From positions 1 to 64,000 of the forward strand of contig JABLXR010000008.1 of NCBI GenBank assembly GCA_013178015.1: a DNA stretch of 64,000 bases, read 5' to 3'. Positions 9,574 through 18,551 of this stretch are shown here, one piece after another (position 1 is the first letter of the stretch; the number at the start of each line of letters is the position of its first letter). Source of the stretch: Anaerolineae bacterium. GTDB taxonomy: Bacteria; Chloroflexota; Anaerolineae; DRVO01. Both the position numbers and the translations under genes were made by a program. Below the pieces are notes generated by a model that saw only the letters and a program-made list of their open reading frames with translations, had not been told where the DNA came from and did no database searches.

Positions 9574-11520
9574 GTGGCTGAGCGGGGTACGCGCGAGCGA
9601 TACATAGTGGTTTTCCGACCGTCGGGCAAGGTGGTCGAAGTTGAGGCTGGCACCCGCGTGTCCGACGCGGCCGCCGAGGCGGGCGTCCGGCTGAACCTTC
9701 CCTGCGGCGGTCAGGGGCGCTGCGGGCGCTGTCTGGTTCTGGTCGAGCATGGCGAGATCAGCCGTCGCCCCAGTGCCAAACTGCCGCCAGCCTTGGAGCA
9801 GCGCGGCTACGCGCTCGGGTGCCAGGCGCTGGTCAAGGGCGATGCAGTCATCTTCGTGCCCGAGCAGGAAGAGATGGAGAGGGTGCTGGTGCCCACCGGC
9901 GCCGTCTCGGAGAAGGTGGCCCGGCCGGCCGATTTCATTGTGCCGGCGGATCCGGCGGTCAGGCGATGTTACCTTGAGCTCGTGCCGCCTAGCCTGGAGG
10001 ATAACACTGCCGACCTGGACCGCCTGCGCCGGCACCTGAATCTAGACTGCGGTGCTACCCGGGTGGAGGCCGACCTGCAGCAGGTCCGCAGCCTGGTGCG
10101 CACTCTGCGAGGGGCCGACTGGAAGGTGACCGCGACAGTCGAGGATGGCCTTGAGGAGGGCTCCCTGAGGCTGGTGGACGTCTCGGAAGGGAACCGGGCG
10201 TCGGAGTTGTACGGTGTTGCCATAGACATCGGCACCACTGGGAACGTGGTGCAACTGGTGGACCTCAACACGGCCAAGATCCTGGGCGCGGCGCTGGCGT
10301 ACAACGCCCAGATCTCGTGCGGGGAGGATGTCATCTCGCGCATCATCTACTCCCAGAGAGAGGGAGGGCTCAGGCACCTTCAGAACCTGGTGGTGGAGAC
10401 GCTAAATGGCCTCATCCAGCAGGTAGCCACGGGCAACGGAATACTGTCGTCCCAGATCATGCGAGCCGCGGTAGCGGGCAACACCACTATGATTCAGCTC
10501 TTTCTGGGAATAGACCCCCAGCCGGTGAGGCTGTCGCCCTACATCCCGGCCATGACCCACAGCATCCCAGTCAAGGCGCGAGAGGTGAACCTCCAGATCT
10601 GTCCGGAGGCCACAGTGGACTGCTTGCCGGCGGTGGGAGCCTACGTAGGGGCCGATGTGTCGGCCGGAGTGCTAGCGTCGGGCATGGCGGAGAGTGAGGA
10701 GATCAGTCTGTTCCTTGACATTGGCACCAATGGGGAGCTGGTGCTGGGCAACAAGGAGTTCCTTGTCTGCTGCGCCTGTTCCGCCGGCCCGGCGTTCGAG
10801 GGCGGCGGCGTGCGACATGGCATGCGCGCCGCCGCCGGCGCCATAGACACGGTCTGGATCAACAACCGCTATGAGCCTACCTGGCGCGTCATTGGCGACA
10901 CGGCTCCCCGAGGCATCTGCGGCTCGGGCATGATCAGCCTACTGTCGGAGATGTTTGCCGCAGGGGTCATCCAGCGTGGCGGGCGCATTCAGAGGCACCT
11001 CCCCACCCCGCGAGTGCGCGTAGGGGAGCACGGAGCCGAGTACGTGGTGGCTACTTCTCGCGAGACCGGGCAGGACCTGGAGATCGTTATCACCGAAGTG
11101 GACATCGAGAACCTGATCCGTACTAAGGCAGCCATATTTGCCGGCATCACGGTGCTGATGGACAGCGTGGGAATGGCCTTCGAGGATCTGGACCGGGTGC
11201 TGATCGGTGGGGCCTTTGGGCAGCACCTGGATGTTGAGGCCGCCATCCGCATCGGACTGCTCCCGGATTTGCCCTGGGATCGGTTCAGCTTCCTGGGCAA
11301 CACCGCAGTGGCGGGTGCCTATCAGTGCCTGGCCAACCGGGAGAAGCGCCGTCGCGTGGACGAGATCGGCTCCATGATGACCTATCTGGAGCTGAGCGCC
11401 GATAACCGTTTCATGGAGGCATTCACTGCGGCCATGTTCCTGCCCCACACCAACGCGGCGCTCTTCCCCTCGGTGCAGTCTGAGCTTGCCGTCCCATCGC
11501 AGACCGGTGACGGCGACTAG
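9574..11520 (+). CDS. acsV: Corrinoid protein reductive activator (RACo-type, 2Fe-2S + ASKHA ATPase)
   Basis: Reactivates oxidised Co(II) corrinoid protein by ATP-dependent one-electron reduction. 648 aa, the usual size. The N-terminal 2Fe-2S ferredoxin domain has CGGQGRCGRC and a later GCQAL Cys (residues about 45-90). A linker region follows, then a C-terminal ASKHA domain (DUF4445 type) with AIDIGTTGN near residue 215, FLDIGTNGELV near 380 and GGAFGQHLD near 545. Start GTG lies one base after the PAP2 stop. With acsB, acsC, acsD and acsE it completes the methyl-transfer machinery. Confidence 0.93.
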   Translation: MAERGTRERYIVVFRPSGKVVEVEAGTRVSDAAAEAGVRLNLPCGGQGRCGRCLVLVEHGEISRRPSAKLPPALEQRGYALGCQALVKGDAVIFVPEQEEMERVLVPTGAVSEKVARPADFIVPADPAVRRCYLELVPPSLEDNTADLDRLRRHLNLDCGATRVEADLQQVRSLVRTLRGADWKVTATVEDGLEEGSLRLVDVSEGNRASELYGVAIDIGTTGNVVQLVDLNTAKILGAALAYNAQISCGEDVISRIIYSQREGGLRHLQNLVVETLNGLIQQVATGNGILSSQIMRAAVAGNTTMIQLFLGIDPQPVRLSPYIPAMTHSIPVKAREVNLQICPEATVDCLPAVGAYVGADVSAGVLASGMAESEEISLFLDIGTNGELVLGNKEFLVCCACSAGPAFEGGGVRHGMRAAAGAIDTVWINNRYEPTWRVIGDTAPRGICGSGMISLLSEMFAAGVIQRGGRIQRHLPTPRVRVGEHGAEYVVATSRETGQDLEIVITEVDIENLIRTKAAIFAGITVLMDSVGMAFEDLDRVLIGGAFGQHLDVEAAIRIGLLPDLPWDRFSFLGNTAVAGAYQCLANREKRRRVDEIGSMMTYLELSADNRFMEAFTAAMFLPHTNAALFPSVQSELAVPSQTGDGD

Positions 11521-13540
11521 TGGCGGGCCGCGCACAGCGCTGGTAGCGCTGGGGTACGGCACCCTCGGGCTGGCTCTCTCCTGGCCCTTGCCCCGTTACC
11601 TGGCGACCGCGATTCCTGGGGACGGGTTTGACGGGTGGCAGAACTACTGGAACCTGTGGTGGGTGGAGCGAGCCCTCCTCCGCGACGGTGGCAGCATTTG
11701 GTGGACCGACTTGCTCGACCATCCGCGCGGGGTCAGCCTTATCTTCCACACCCTGAACCTCCCCAACGCGCTGCTGTCGCTTCCGCTGCAGCGCCTGTCT
11801 GGGGTGATCTCCGCGTACAACCTGGTGGTCTTTCTGTCCTTTGCCCTAGGGGGCCTGGGAGTCTATCTGCTCGCGCTCAGAACGCTGGGCAGGGGAGATG
11901 GCCGGGCCCGCGCGGCGGCGCTGGTATCGGGCGCCATCTTCGCGTATTGCCCCTTTCACTTCGCCCACCTTCTGGGGCACATGCAAGTCTTCGCCTTCCA
12001 GTGGTTACCGTTCTACGCCTTGGTCCTGCTGGGTCTGCTGGGGCGATTGCGGGCGGGCCGCAAGCCGGGAGGCGCTGCCCTGGTAGCGGTCGCGTTTGTG
12101 GTGTTGGCCGCGCTCACCGACTGGTACAACCTCATCTACCTGGGGCTGCTCACCGGGCTGTGGTCGACGTGGTGCGCCTGGAGCGCCCGGCGGCGCGGGC
12201 TCAGACTCTGGGCCCAGATGGTGCTGGTGCCCGGCGGAGTGGGACTGATCGCGCTGGCCCTGCTGGCGCCGCTCCTTCTGCCGATGGCCGCGGAAGCAGC
12301 CAGAGCTGACTACATGGTACCGGATGAGAGTCACATCACCAACTTGAGCGCCGACCTGCTGGCGTTGGTCCTACCCCAGGAGATGCACCCACTGTGGGGC
12401 GAGGCCACCGGGCGTCTGGCCGCTCAGTTTCCCAGCAGCACCTCCGAACGGATGGTGTCACTGGGCCTCGTTCCCCTGCTGCTGGCGGCCGTAGGCTGGT
12501 GGCGAGGGAGCGAACGGGGGCGTCTCTTTGTGTGGGTGGGCCTAGTCTTCCTCGTGCTGTCGCTGGGCCCGGTGCTGCACGTGGGCGGCGAAGTGGTCCG
12601 CGTCGGGGGCCGGCCCGTGCCGCTGCCTTGGCTGGCGTTGTATCGGGCCATTCCGTTCCTGGGGATTGCCAGGTCGGTGGGGCGCTACTCGGTGATGGCG
12701 GCTTTGGCCGTATCGGTGCTGGCGGGAGTCGGGCTGCACCAGCTCAGCCGGCAGCTGGGAGGTCGGTGGCTGCTCCTTCCTCTGGCCGCCGGGGCCTTGA
12801 CGCTGGTCGAGTTCGCGCCGATTCCTTACCCGGTGAGCTTCCCAGACACGCCCGGCTGGTACGCGGCTCTGAGGAACGAACCGCTTAGCGGCGCAGTGCT
12901 CAACTTGCCCGTGAATTGGGACCGACCTCAGTACCTCCTCTACCAGACTCAGCACTGGCTTCCGCTCGTCTCGGGGTACACCTCTCGACGAAACCCGTGG
13001 TCGCCGGTGGAGAGCTACCCTGGCTTGCAGCAACTGCGCTGCCTGGCAGAGGACGTCCTGCCCTTCCCTGATCCGGCAACATTTGCTACCATAGCGGCTG
13101 ACCTGGGCCTGAGGTACGTGGCCATAGACCGCTACCAGATGCCTGGCGGAGAGGAGCGGCGACTGACGGAGGAGCTGGCCTCGCGCCTGCTGCAGGGGCA
13201 GCCGATCGTCTACTCCGACGAGCGACTCACAGTCTATATGTTGCAGGGCGCCGCCGACCAACGACCATATGCCAACCTGGTCGGGCCCTGGGGCCCGCCA
13301 CAGATGGGGGCTGCGGGCGGACGAGTGCGGCGGGGCTGTTCCACTTGCGACGTAGTGGCGGTCACGTACGATCAACCGGCTGAGTTCACGGTCTCGTGCC
13401 TGGGTGAGCCGGAGAGGCGAATCCGGGTAGATGCTGGGCGGCGGCAATCGCTGCTCGGGGTGGGGCTCGACCGACCGAGGGGAGAGAGCGCCTGCGAGTA
13501 CCTCGCCGGCGTCCGGTGGAGCGTGGACGAGGCTGAGTAG
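11507..13540 (+). CDS. Large multi-spanning GT-C / YfhO-like membrane protein
   Basis: About 677 aa with roughly a dozen hydrophobic segments, then a C-terminal extracytoplasmic part (from about residue 430). An early loop carries GDGFDGWQNYWNLWWV, an acidic first loop typical of GT-C folds that use lipid-linked sugars. The protein at 60812-63469 has the same layout (GDGIDD...WNLWWVWD), so they are paralogues. Probably transfers sugar to an envelope acceptor; substrate unknown. The start is uncertain: GTG 11507 overlaps the acsV stop, and TTG 11486 is also in frame; neither has a clear SD. Its place between acsV and acsE is unusual. Confidence 0.7.
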   Translation: MTATSGGPRTALVALGYGTLGLALSWPLPRYLATAIPGDGFDGWQNYWNLWWVERALLRDGGSIWWTDLLDHPRGVSLIFHTLNLPNALLSLPLQRLSGVISAYNLVVFLSFALGGLGVYLLALRTLGRGDGRARAAALVSGAIFAYCPFHFAHLLGHMQVFAFQWLPFYALVLLGLLGRLRAGRKPGGAALVAVAFVVLAALTDWYNLIYLGLLTGLWSTWCAWSARRRGLRLWAQMVLVPGGVGLIALALLAPLLLPMAAEAARADYMVPDESHITNLSADLLALVLPQEMHPLWGEATGRLAAQFPSSTSERMVSLGLVPLLLAAVGWWRGSERGRLFVWVGLVFLVLSLGPVLHVGGEVVRVGGRPVPLPWLALYRAIPFLGIARSVGRYSVMAALAVSVLAGVGLHQLSRQLGGRWLLLPLAAGALTLVEFAPIPYPVSFPDTPGWYAALRNEPLSGAVLNLPVNWDRPQYLLYQTQHWLPLVSGYTSRRNPWSPVESYPGLQQLRCLAEDVLPFPDPATFATIAADLGLRYVAIDRYQMPGGEERRLTEELASRLLQGQPIVYSDERLTVYMLQGAADQRPYANLVGPWGPPQMGAAGGRVRRGCSTCDVVAVTYDQPAEFTVSCLGEPERRIRVDAGRRQSLLGVGLDRPRGESACEYLAGVRWSVDEAE

Positions 13541-13558
13541 GGGCGTAGAGGAGGACTC

Positions 13559-14485
13559 GTGTTCAAGATCGGCGAAAGCATCCAGGTACTCAACCGTCGA
13601 GTTCGAGATGCCCTCGACAAGCGACAGGGGGACTACATCCGTCAGCTGGCACGGGCTCAGGTGGATCACGGCGCCGACGCGCTGGACCTGAACACGGGAC
13701 CGCGGAAGCGAGACGGTGCGCAGGTCTTGCCTTGGCTAGTGGACGAGGTCCATGGGGTGGCCGAGGTGCCCCTGTCGCTCGACACCATCAACGCGGAGGC
13801 AATGGCGGCCGGCCTGCAGCGCTGTCAAGAGTTGGGCATTCGGGCCATCATCAACTCGACCTCCGCCGACCCGGCTCGGCTGGACGCCACCTTGCCTCTG
13901 GCGGCCGAGTACGGGGCGGAGATCATCGCGCTGACCATGGGGAAGAACCTTCCCGCCACTGCCGACGAGAGAGTGGAGCTGGCAGTCAGCGTTATCCTGC
14001 CGCGGGCCATGGAGTTGGGGGTGGAGCCGGAGCGAATCTACTTCGATCCGCTAGTGCTGACGGTGAACGGGTGCCAGGAGCACGCCCCGGAGACCCTCAA
14101 CGCCATAAGGTTTCTCAAGCTCGCCAGCGACCCTCCGCCGAAGACGGTTGTCGGGCTGAGCAACATCTCGAACAGCGTGCCGGCTGAGAACCGTAGCCTC
14201 ATCAACCGGGTGTATCTGACTATGCTCATGGGGGCAGGGGTGGACGCCGCCATTCTGGACGCGCTGGACGAGGAGCAGAACCAGGTCATTCGCATTCTGG
14301 AGACACGGGATGACAGCTCTCCTCTGGGTCGGCTGTATCTGGCTGTGCACGATGCTGCTGCAGCGGGGGAAAGCCTGGACGAATCGGTGGTAGACCGCAG
14401 TGACCCAGACCAAGTGGCCGTCTGGCGGACGGTGCAGATTCTAGAGAACAACATCATATACGCCCATTCCTACCTCCAGGCCTGA
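13559..14485 (+). CDS. acsE: Methyltetrahydrofolate:corrinoid iron-sulfur protein methyltransferase
   Basis: Moves the methyl group of CH3-H4folate to the Co(I) of AcsCD. 308 aa TIM barrel of the pterin-binding family. Motifs seen: ALDLNTGP, LSLDTIN, INSTSAD, ALTMGK, FDPLVLTVNGCQEHA and VGLSNISN, matching the MeTr folate site. The family is usually about 260 aa. The extra length (about 40 aa) lies between AAILDALDEEQ and the last helix ILENNIIYAHSYL, so it is an internal insertion near the C terminus. GTG start with GAGGAGGA just upstream. Confidence 0.94.
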   Translation: MFKIGESIQVLNRRVRDALDKRQGDYIRQLARAQVDHGADALDLNTGPRKRDGAQVLPWLVDEVHGVAEVPLSLDTINAEAMAAGLQRCQELGIRAIINSTSADPARLDATLPLAAEYGAEIIALTMGKNLPATADERVELAVSVILPRAMELGVEPERIYFDPLVLTVNGCQEHAPETLNAIRFLKLASDPPPKTVVGLSNISNSVPAENRSLINRVYLTMLMGAGVDAAILDALDEEQNQVIRILETRDDSSPLGRLYLAVHDAAAAGESLDESVVDRSDPDQVAVWRTVQILENNIIYAHSYLQA

Positions 14486-14496
14486 GGGAGGCCGCC

Positions 14497-16698
14497 CTGC
14501 CGGAGCCTCGCGCGCGGGCGTCATTACCGCTCTTGCTAATCGTGGGAGCGACGCTGCTGGCGTCGCTCCCACTGCTGTCGCCAGGGATCCCGAACACCCA
14601 CGACGGCCTCTTCCACTTCTATCGGGCGATGGCGCTATCTGAAGCGGTGTGCGAAGGGTGCGCCTTGCCTCGATGGTTACCGGACTTCGCCTTCGGCTAC
14701 GGTCAGCCCGTGTTTGCCTTCTACGGAGCGAGCTCCTACTACCAGGCCCTCTCGTTCTTGTTGGTTGGGCTCCAGCCGGAGGCAGCGCTCAAGGCTTCCA
14801 CGGCTCTGGCTTCCCTGCTCTCTGGCATGGGTGTGTACGCTGTGAGCCGACGCCTGTTGAGAGGCTGGCCGGCGGCTCTCGCGGGGGCGGCATACGTTCT
14901 CTTCCCCTACCGGCTCGCCAACGTGTACGTGCGGGGGGCCTTCGCCGAGCACTGGGCCCTGGCCCTGCTCCCGCTACTTCTCCTTCTGGGTGAGAGGGCC
15001 CTCACGCGCCGAGACCGGGCGTCTTGGGCCTTGGCGGCGGTAGCCTGGGCCGTCCTGATCTTCACCCACAACCTTTCGGCCCTGGTGTTCGCGCCTATCT
15101 GGGCTCTGTACCTGGTGGCTGCTAGCTGGGCACCCGGGAGGGGGTGGACAGGCGCGGGCCTGAGACCGTGTCTACGCGCTCTACTGGCTCTTGCGGCCGG
15201 GGCGCTACTGGTGGCCTTCTACTGGCTACCCATCCTTCCGGAGGCGCGCCTGGTGGGCCTGGGCAACACCTTCTCCACCGACGCCTGGTCGCGGTACCTA
15301 ACCTCAGCGGGCGAGACGGTCTCCCGCTCGCTGGTCTACCGCTACTTCCCAGACCAGGGGGTAGCGCACGGGTACCCTCTCGGGTTGGTGGCGGTGGTGC
15401 TCCTTGGGGTGGCGCTGACGGTGCTGGTTGCCAGCCGGCGGTGGCGCGGCCATCCCCGCCTGTGGTTCTTCGTCGGGGTGGCCGGCCTCTGCTGGGGCCT
15501 CCAATGGCAGGGGTCGGCGCCAGTGTGGGACGCGATCCCGGCCCTTGGCTTCGTGCAGTTCCCTTGGCGTCTGCTGGGGCCGTTTGGCCTGTGCTGGGCC
15601 GTGCTTCTGGGGCTCGGTTGGCAGGCAGCCTCCGAGCGTGTGCGTCTTGGCGGGCTCGCCTTGGCACTTGGGGCGGCGGCGCTAACGGGGTTGCTGGCAG
15701 TGACCTCTTTGGGCGCGCTGCCCCGTCGGTCGGTGGAGACGACCTCCATCCGCTGGGTGCAGCACATGTGGGACCACGATGCCGCCATCGGGCAGGTCGG
15801 CGCCACCTGGACGGCCGAGTACGTCCCGGTCTGGGTCACGGTGGACCGGTCGGCCATGCCCTGGGACCCAGTGGAGACGGACAGGCCACCGGAGTACGTT
15901 CTGCCCGAGGGGCTGCAGGTGCACGTGCTAGAGGCCGGGCTCAACTCGATGCGGCTGTTCGTGGAATCGCCGGCCCCAGTCCGGCTGTCACGGCACGTTT
16001 TCTACTACCCGGGCCAGACCGTGTCTGTGGACGGGGTGGAGGTGACGGCCGAGCCCTTCACCGACCTGGGGCTCGTGTCGGCGATCGTCCCGGAGGGTCG
16101 GCACGAGGTGCGCTTCGACTTCGAAGCGACGCCGGCAGTGTGGCTGGGTCGGGTGGTGGCGGCGCTGATCGCCGGGGGCCTGGCGCTCCAGGTCGCCGGG
16201 GGGCGGGAGGCGACGAGTGCCATCCTGGCCCTGGCGACGGCGGCGCTGATGGTGGTGGGGACCACGTGTACGGCGGCGCCGAAGCCGGTGCGGCCGCTGT
16301 GGGCAGCTTACGAGGGCAAGATGGCTCTGGCCGGATGGCAGGCGCCGGATCACGTGCGGCCGGGGGAGGCCGTGCCGGTGGAGCTGTTCTGGATGCCGCT
16401 GCGGACGCCTCAGGAGAACCTGAAGGTCTTCGTACATCTGGAGGCTGAGGACGGGCGGGTGATCGCCCAGAGCGACGGCGATCCCGTAGGGGGCTACACC
16501 CGCACCAGCCGAATGGTGGGTGGCGAGATATCCTCGGACCGGCGCTGGTTGGAGGTGCCGGAGGAAACGCCCGAAGGGACGTACGCTCTCTACGCCGGGC
16601 TGTACCGCTGGCCGGAGGTCGCCAACCTGAGGGTGACCGAGGGACAGCAGGTGGGGGCGGAGCGAGTCATGGTAGGGCTGATCGAGGTCCGCCGGTGA
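14497..16698 (+). CDS. PTPS-related (PF10131-like) GT-C membrane protein
   Basis: About 733 aa. The N-terminal membrane part has NTHDGLFHFYRAMALSE in the first outer loop, then FGYGQPVFAFYGASSYY and YVRGAFAEHWAL, typical of the 6-pyruvoyl-tetrahydropterin-synthase-related membrane family, likely a glycosyltransferase. A C-terminal beta-sandwich (last 120 aa) contains LKVFVHLEAEDG and YALYAGLYRWPEVANL, shared with three neighbouring proteins. Start: CTG 14497 has GGGAGG five bases upstream, whereas the in-frame TTG 14533 has no SD. I prefer CTG, but the choice is unproven. Follows acsE by 11 bases. Confidence 0.72.
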   Translation: MPEPRARASLPLLLIVGATLLASLPLLSPGIPNTHDGLFHFYRAMALSEAVCEGCALPRWLPDFAFGYGQPVFAFYGASSYYQALSFLLVGLQPEAALKASTALASLLSGMGVYAVSRRLLRGWPAALAGAAYVLFPYRLANVYVRGAFAEHWALALLPLLLLLGERALTRRDRASWALAAVAWAVLIFTHNLSALVFAPIWALYLVAASWAPGRGWTGAGLRPCLRALLALAAGALLVAFYWLPILPEARLVGLGNTFSTDAWSRYLTSAGETVSRSLVYRYFPDQGVAHGYPLGLVAVVLLGVALTVLVASRRWRGHPRLWFFVGVAGLCWGLQWQGSAPVWDAIPALGFVQFPWRLLGPFGLCWAVLLGLGWQAASERVRLGGLALALGAAALTGLLAVTSLGALPRRSVETTSIRWVQHMWDHDAAIGQVGATWTAEYVPVWVTVDRSAMPWDPVETDRPPEYVLPEGLQVHVLEAGLNSMRLFVESPAPVRLSRHVFYYPGQTVSVDGVEVTAEPFTDLGLVSAIVPEGRHEVRFDFEATPAVWLGRVVAALIAGGLALQVAGGREATSAILALATAALMVVGTTCTAAPKPVRPLWAAYEGKMALAGWQAPDHVRPGEAVPVELFWMPLRTPQENLKVFVHLEAEDGRVIAQSDGDPVGGYTRTSRMVGGEISSDRRWLEVPEETPEGTYALYAGLYRWPEVANLRVTEGQQVGAERVMVGLIEVRR

Positions 16699-18551
16699 TG
16701 GGACGCCAGGCTCGGTGGACCCGACGGGTGGTGGTGGCCCTAGCTCTGCTGGGCGCGCTCGTCTACGGGATCCTGGTTCCGCTTGGGGAGGCTCCCGACG
16801 AGCCCGGCCACTACAACTACGCCCGCATCCTGGCCGGTGAGCAACGCCTGCCGCTGGCGGAAGAGGAGCACGAGGCCTTCCAGCCGCCCCTGTACTACGC
16901 CCTGGCCGCGCCCCTGGTGGCCCTGGGCGACCTGGCCCAGTTACCCCTCCTCGCCAACTCCGACTTCACCCTCGCCCCCCAGGGCCCCTCCTTCCTCCTG
17001 GTCCACACCGCCGAAGAGCGCTTCCCTTACTCCGGTTGGGCACGAGGCTGGCACCTGATGCGTCTGCTGTCGGCTGGGCTGGGGGCGCTCACCGCCTACT
17101 CCCTGTTCCAGGTCGGGCTTCTCATCAGCGGAGGGAGCGTCTCCGTGGCCATGCTGGGCGCGGCGGCGATGGTCCTCATGCCGCAGTTCTCGCTGACACA
17201 CGGGGCGGCGACCAACGACAGCCTGGCGCTGGCGCTGGGATCGCTCCTGGTGGGACAGGTGGTGGTGACCTCGCTCCACTCGAGGCCCCGCCGGCACCTC
17301 CTGGCGGTGGGGGCGCTCTGGGGGCTGGCGGTCCTGGCCAAGACCAGCCTTCTAGCCGCCGGAGCGGGGCTGGCGCTGGCACTGTGGACGGGCCGCCGCC
17401 GATTGGCACTGGTCGAGCGAGCCCGAGAGGCAGCTCTAGACTTGCTGGTGGTGGGCCTGGGGGCGGTTGCCGTCAGCGGGTGGTGGTTCGGACGAAACGT
17501 CGCCCTGTTCGAGGGCCCACTGGCGTGGGACCTGGTGGAGCGCACTAACGCCGTCCGCCAGGGTAGCGTGGTTTGGACGGAGGAGCTGTGGGGACTGCAC
17601 CGCTCCTACTGGCTCAGCTACGTGGGGATGAGGTTGCCGAGCTGGGTGTACTGGGCGGCTCTGGTGCCGGGGGCCGGGGCCTGCCTAGGGCTGGGGCGGG
17701 CGCTTCTGCGCCTACGGGGGCCTCGGGGCTCGTTTCCAGAGGACGACGGGGAAGCCGAACCTTGCCTCCCACCTGAGGGGAGGGCCGGCAATGACGTGCC
17801 GCGTGTTCTCGCGGCACAGGCGAGGGAGAGCGAGAGAGACTCTCGACTGAGGCTACTAGCCCCGGTCCTGCTGCTCTACGCGGCTGCCTTCGCGGTGGCT
17901 TGGGCCCGCTGGTCGCTGGCGGTGATGGGCACGGGCCAGGCGCGCCTGCTCTACCCGGCTGCTGCCGCCGTGGTGCCGCTGTTGGCGGTGGGCGTGCTGG
18001 CCCTGGTGCCATGCCGGTGGCGGGGCCGGGTGGGAGCCCTCGGTGTAGCCGGGCTATGCTTCGTGAACCTCTATGGGCTAACGGCTGGAGTCGTGCCCGT
18101 GTTCCGGCCCTCTGCCACTGTGGCGCCGGAGGCGGTGCCGACCGGGCAGAAGCCGATCGTTTTCGGCGGCCGGCTCGAACTCCTGGCCTGGGAGGTGCCG
18201 GCTCAGGTGCAGGCGGGGGAGGAGGCCCGCCTGAGCCTGTGGTGGCGAGCGCTGGAACCGCTCAGTCATGACGCCTGGCTCACCGTCCGCGTGGTGAACG
18301 CCGAGGGGGAGGTGGTGGCCTGGCGGCGCGGTACTCCCGATGGCGGGCCATACACCCCGGAGTGCTGGACCCCGGGCTCCATAGTGGCCGGCCGTCGCAG
18401 TGTGCCGCCCGACTTGGCTCCCGGTCTCTATGCGATAGAGGTGGGGGTACAGCCTCTCGACGGCGGCGATTGGTGGCCAATCGCGGCCGGCCCCGGGCCG
18501 CCGGCTGACGTGTGGACCCTGGGCGAGTTCGAAGTCAGGGAGCCAGGATGA
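16698..18551 (+). CDS. DUF2142-like GT-C membrane protein
   Basis: 617 aa. A signal-anchor helix is followed by GEAPDEPGHYNYARIL, the acidic first-loop motif of DUF2142-type and GT39-type proteins, and then QPPLYYALAAP. Many hydrophobic segments follow up to about residue 460, then a C-terminal beta-sandwich with LSLWWRALEPL and LYAIEVGVQPLDGG. Start ATG overlaps the previous stop (TGATG), so the two are translationally coupled. Probably transfers a sugar from a polyprenyl carrier; substrate unknown. The 3' end overlaps the convergent gene by 17 bases. Confidence 0.72.
   Translation: MGRQARWTRRVVVALALLGALVYGILVPLGEAPDEPGHYNYARILAGEQRLPLAEEEHEAFQPPLYYALAAPLVALGDLAQLPLLANSDFTLAPQGPSFLLVHTAEERFPYSGWARGWHLMRLLSAGLGALTAYSLFQVGLLISGGSVSVAMLGAAAMVLMPQFSLTHGAATNDSLALALGSLLVGQVVVTSLHSRPRRHLLAVGALWGLAVLAKTSLLAAGAGLALALWTGRRRLALVERAREAALDLLVVGLGAVAVSGWWFGRNVALFEGPLAWDLVERTNAVRQGSVVWTEELWGLHRSYWLSYVGMRLPSWVYWAALVPGAGACLGLGRALLRLRGPRGSFPEDDGEAEPCLPPEGRAGNDVPRVLAAQARESERDSRLRLLAPVLLLYAAAFAVAWARWSLAVMGTGQARLLYPAAAAVVPLLAVGVLALVPCRWRGRVGALGVAGLCFVNLYGLTAGVVPVFRPSATVAPEAVPTGQKPIVFGGRLELLAWEVPAQVQAGEEARLSLWWRALEPLSHDAWLTVRVVNAEGEVVAWRRGTPDGGPYTPECWTPGSIVAGRRSVPPDLAPGLYAIEVGVQPLDGGDWWPIAAGPGPPADVWTLGEFEVREPG

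Noticed and set aside
12542-13669. 375-codon antisense frame across the GT-C gene and acsE start
   Set aside because: No SD or domain; it covers the real acsE start.
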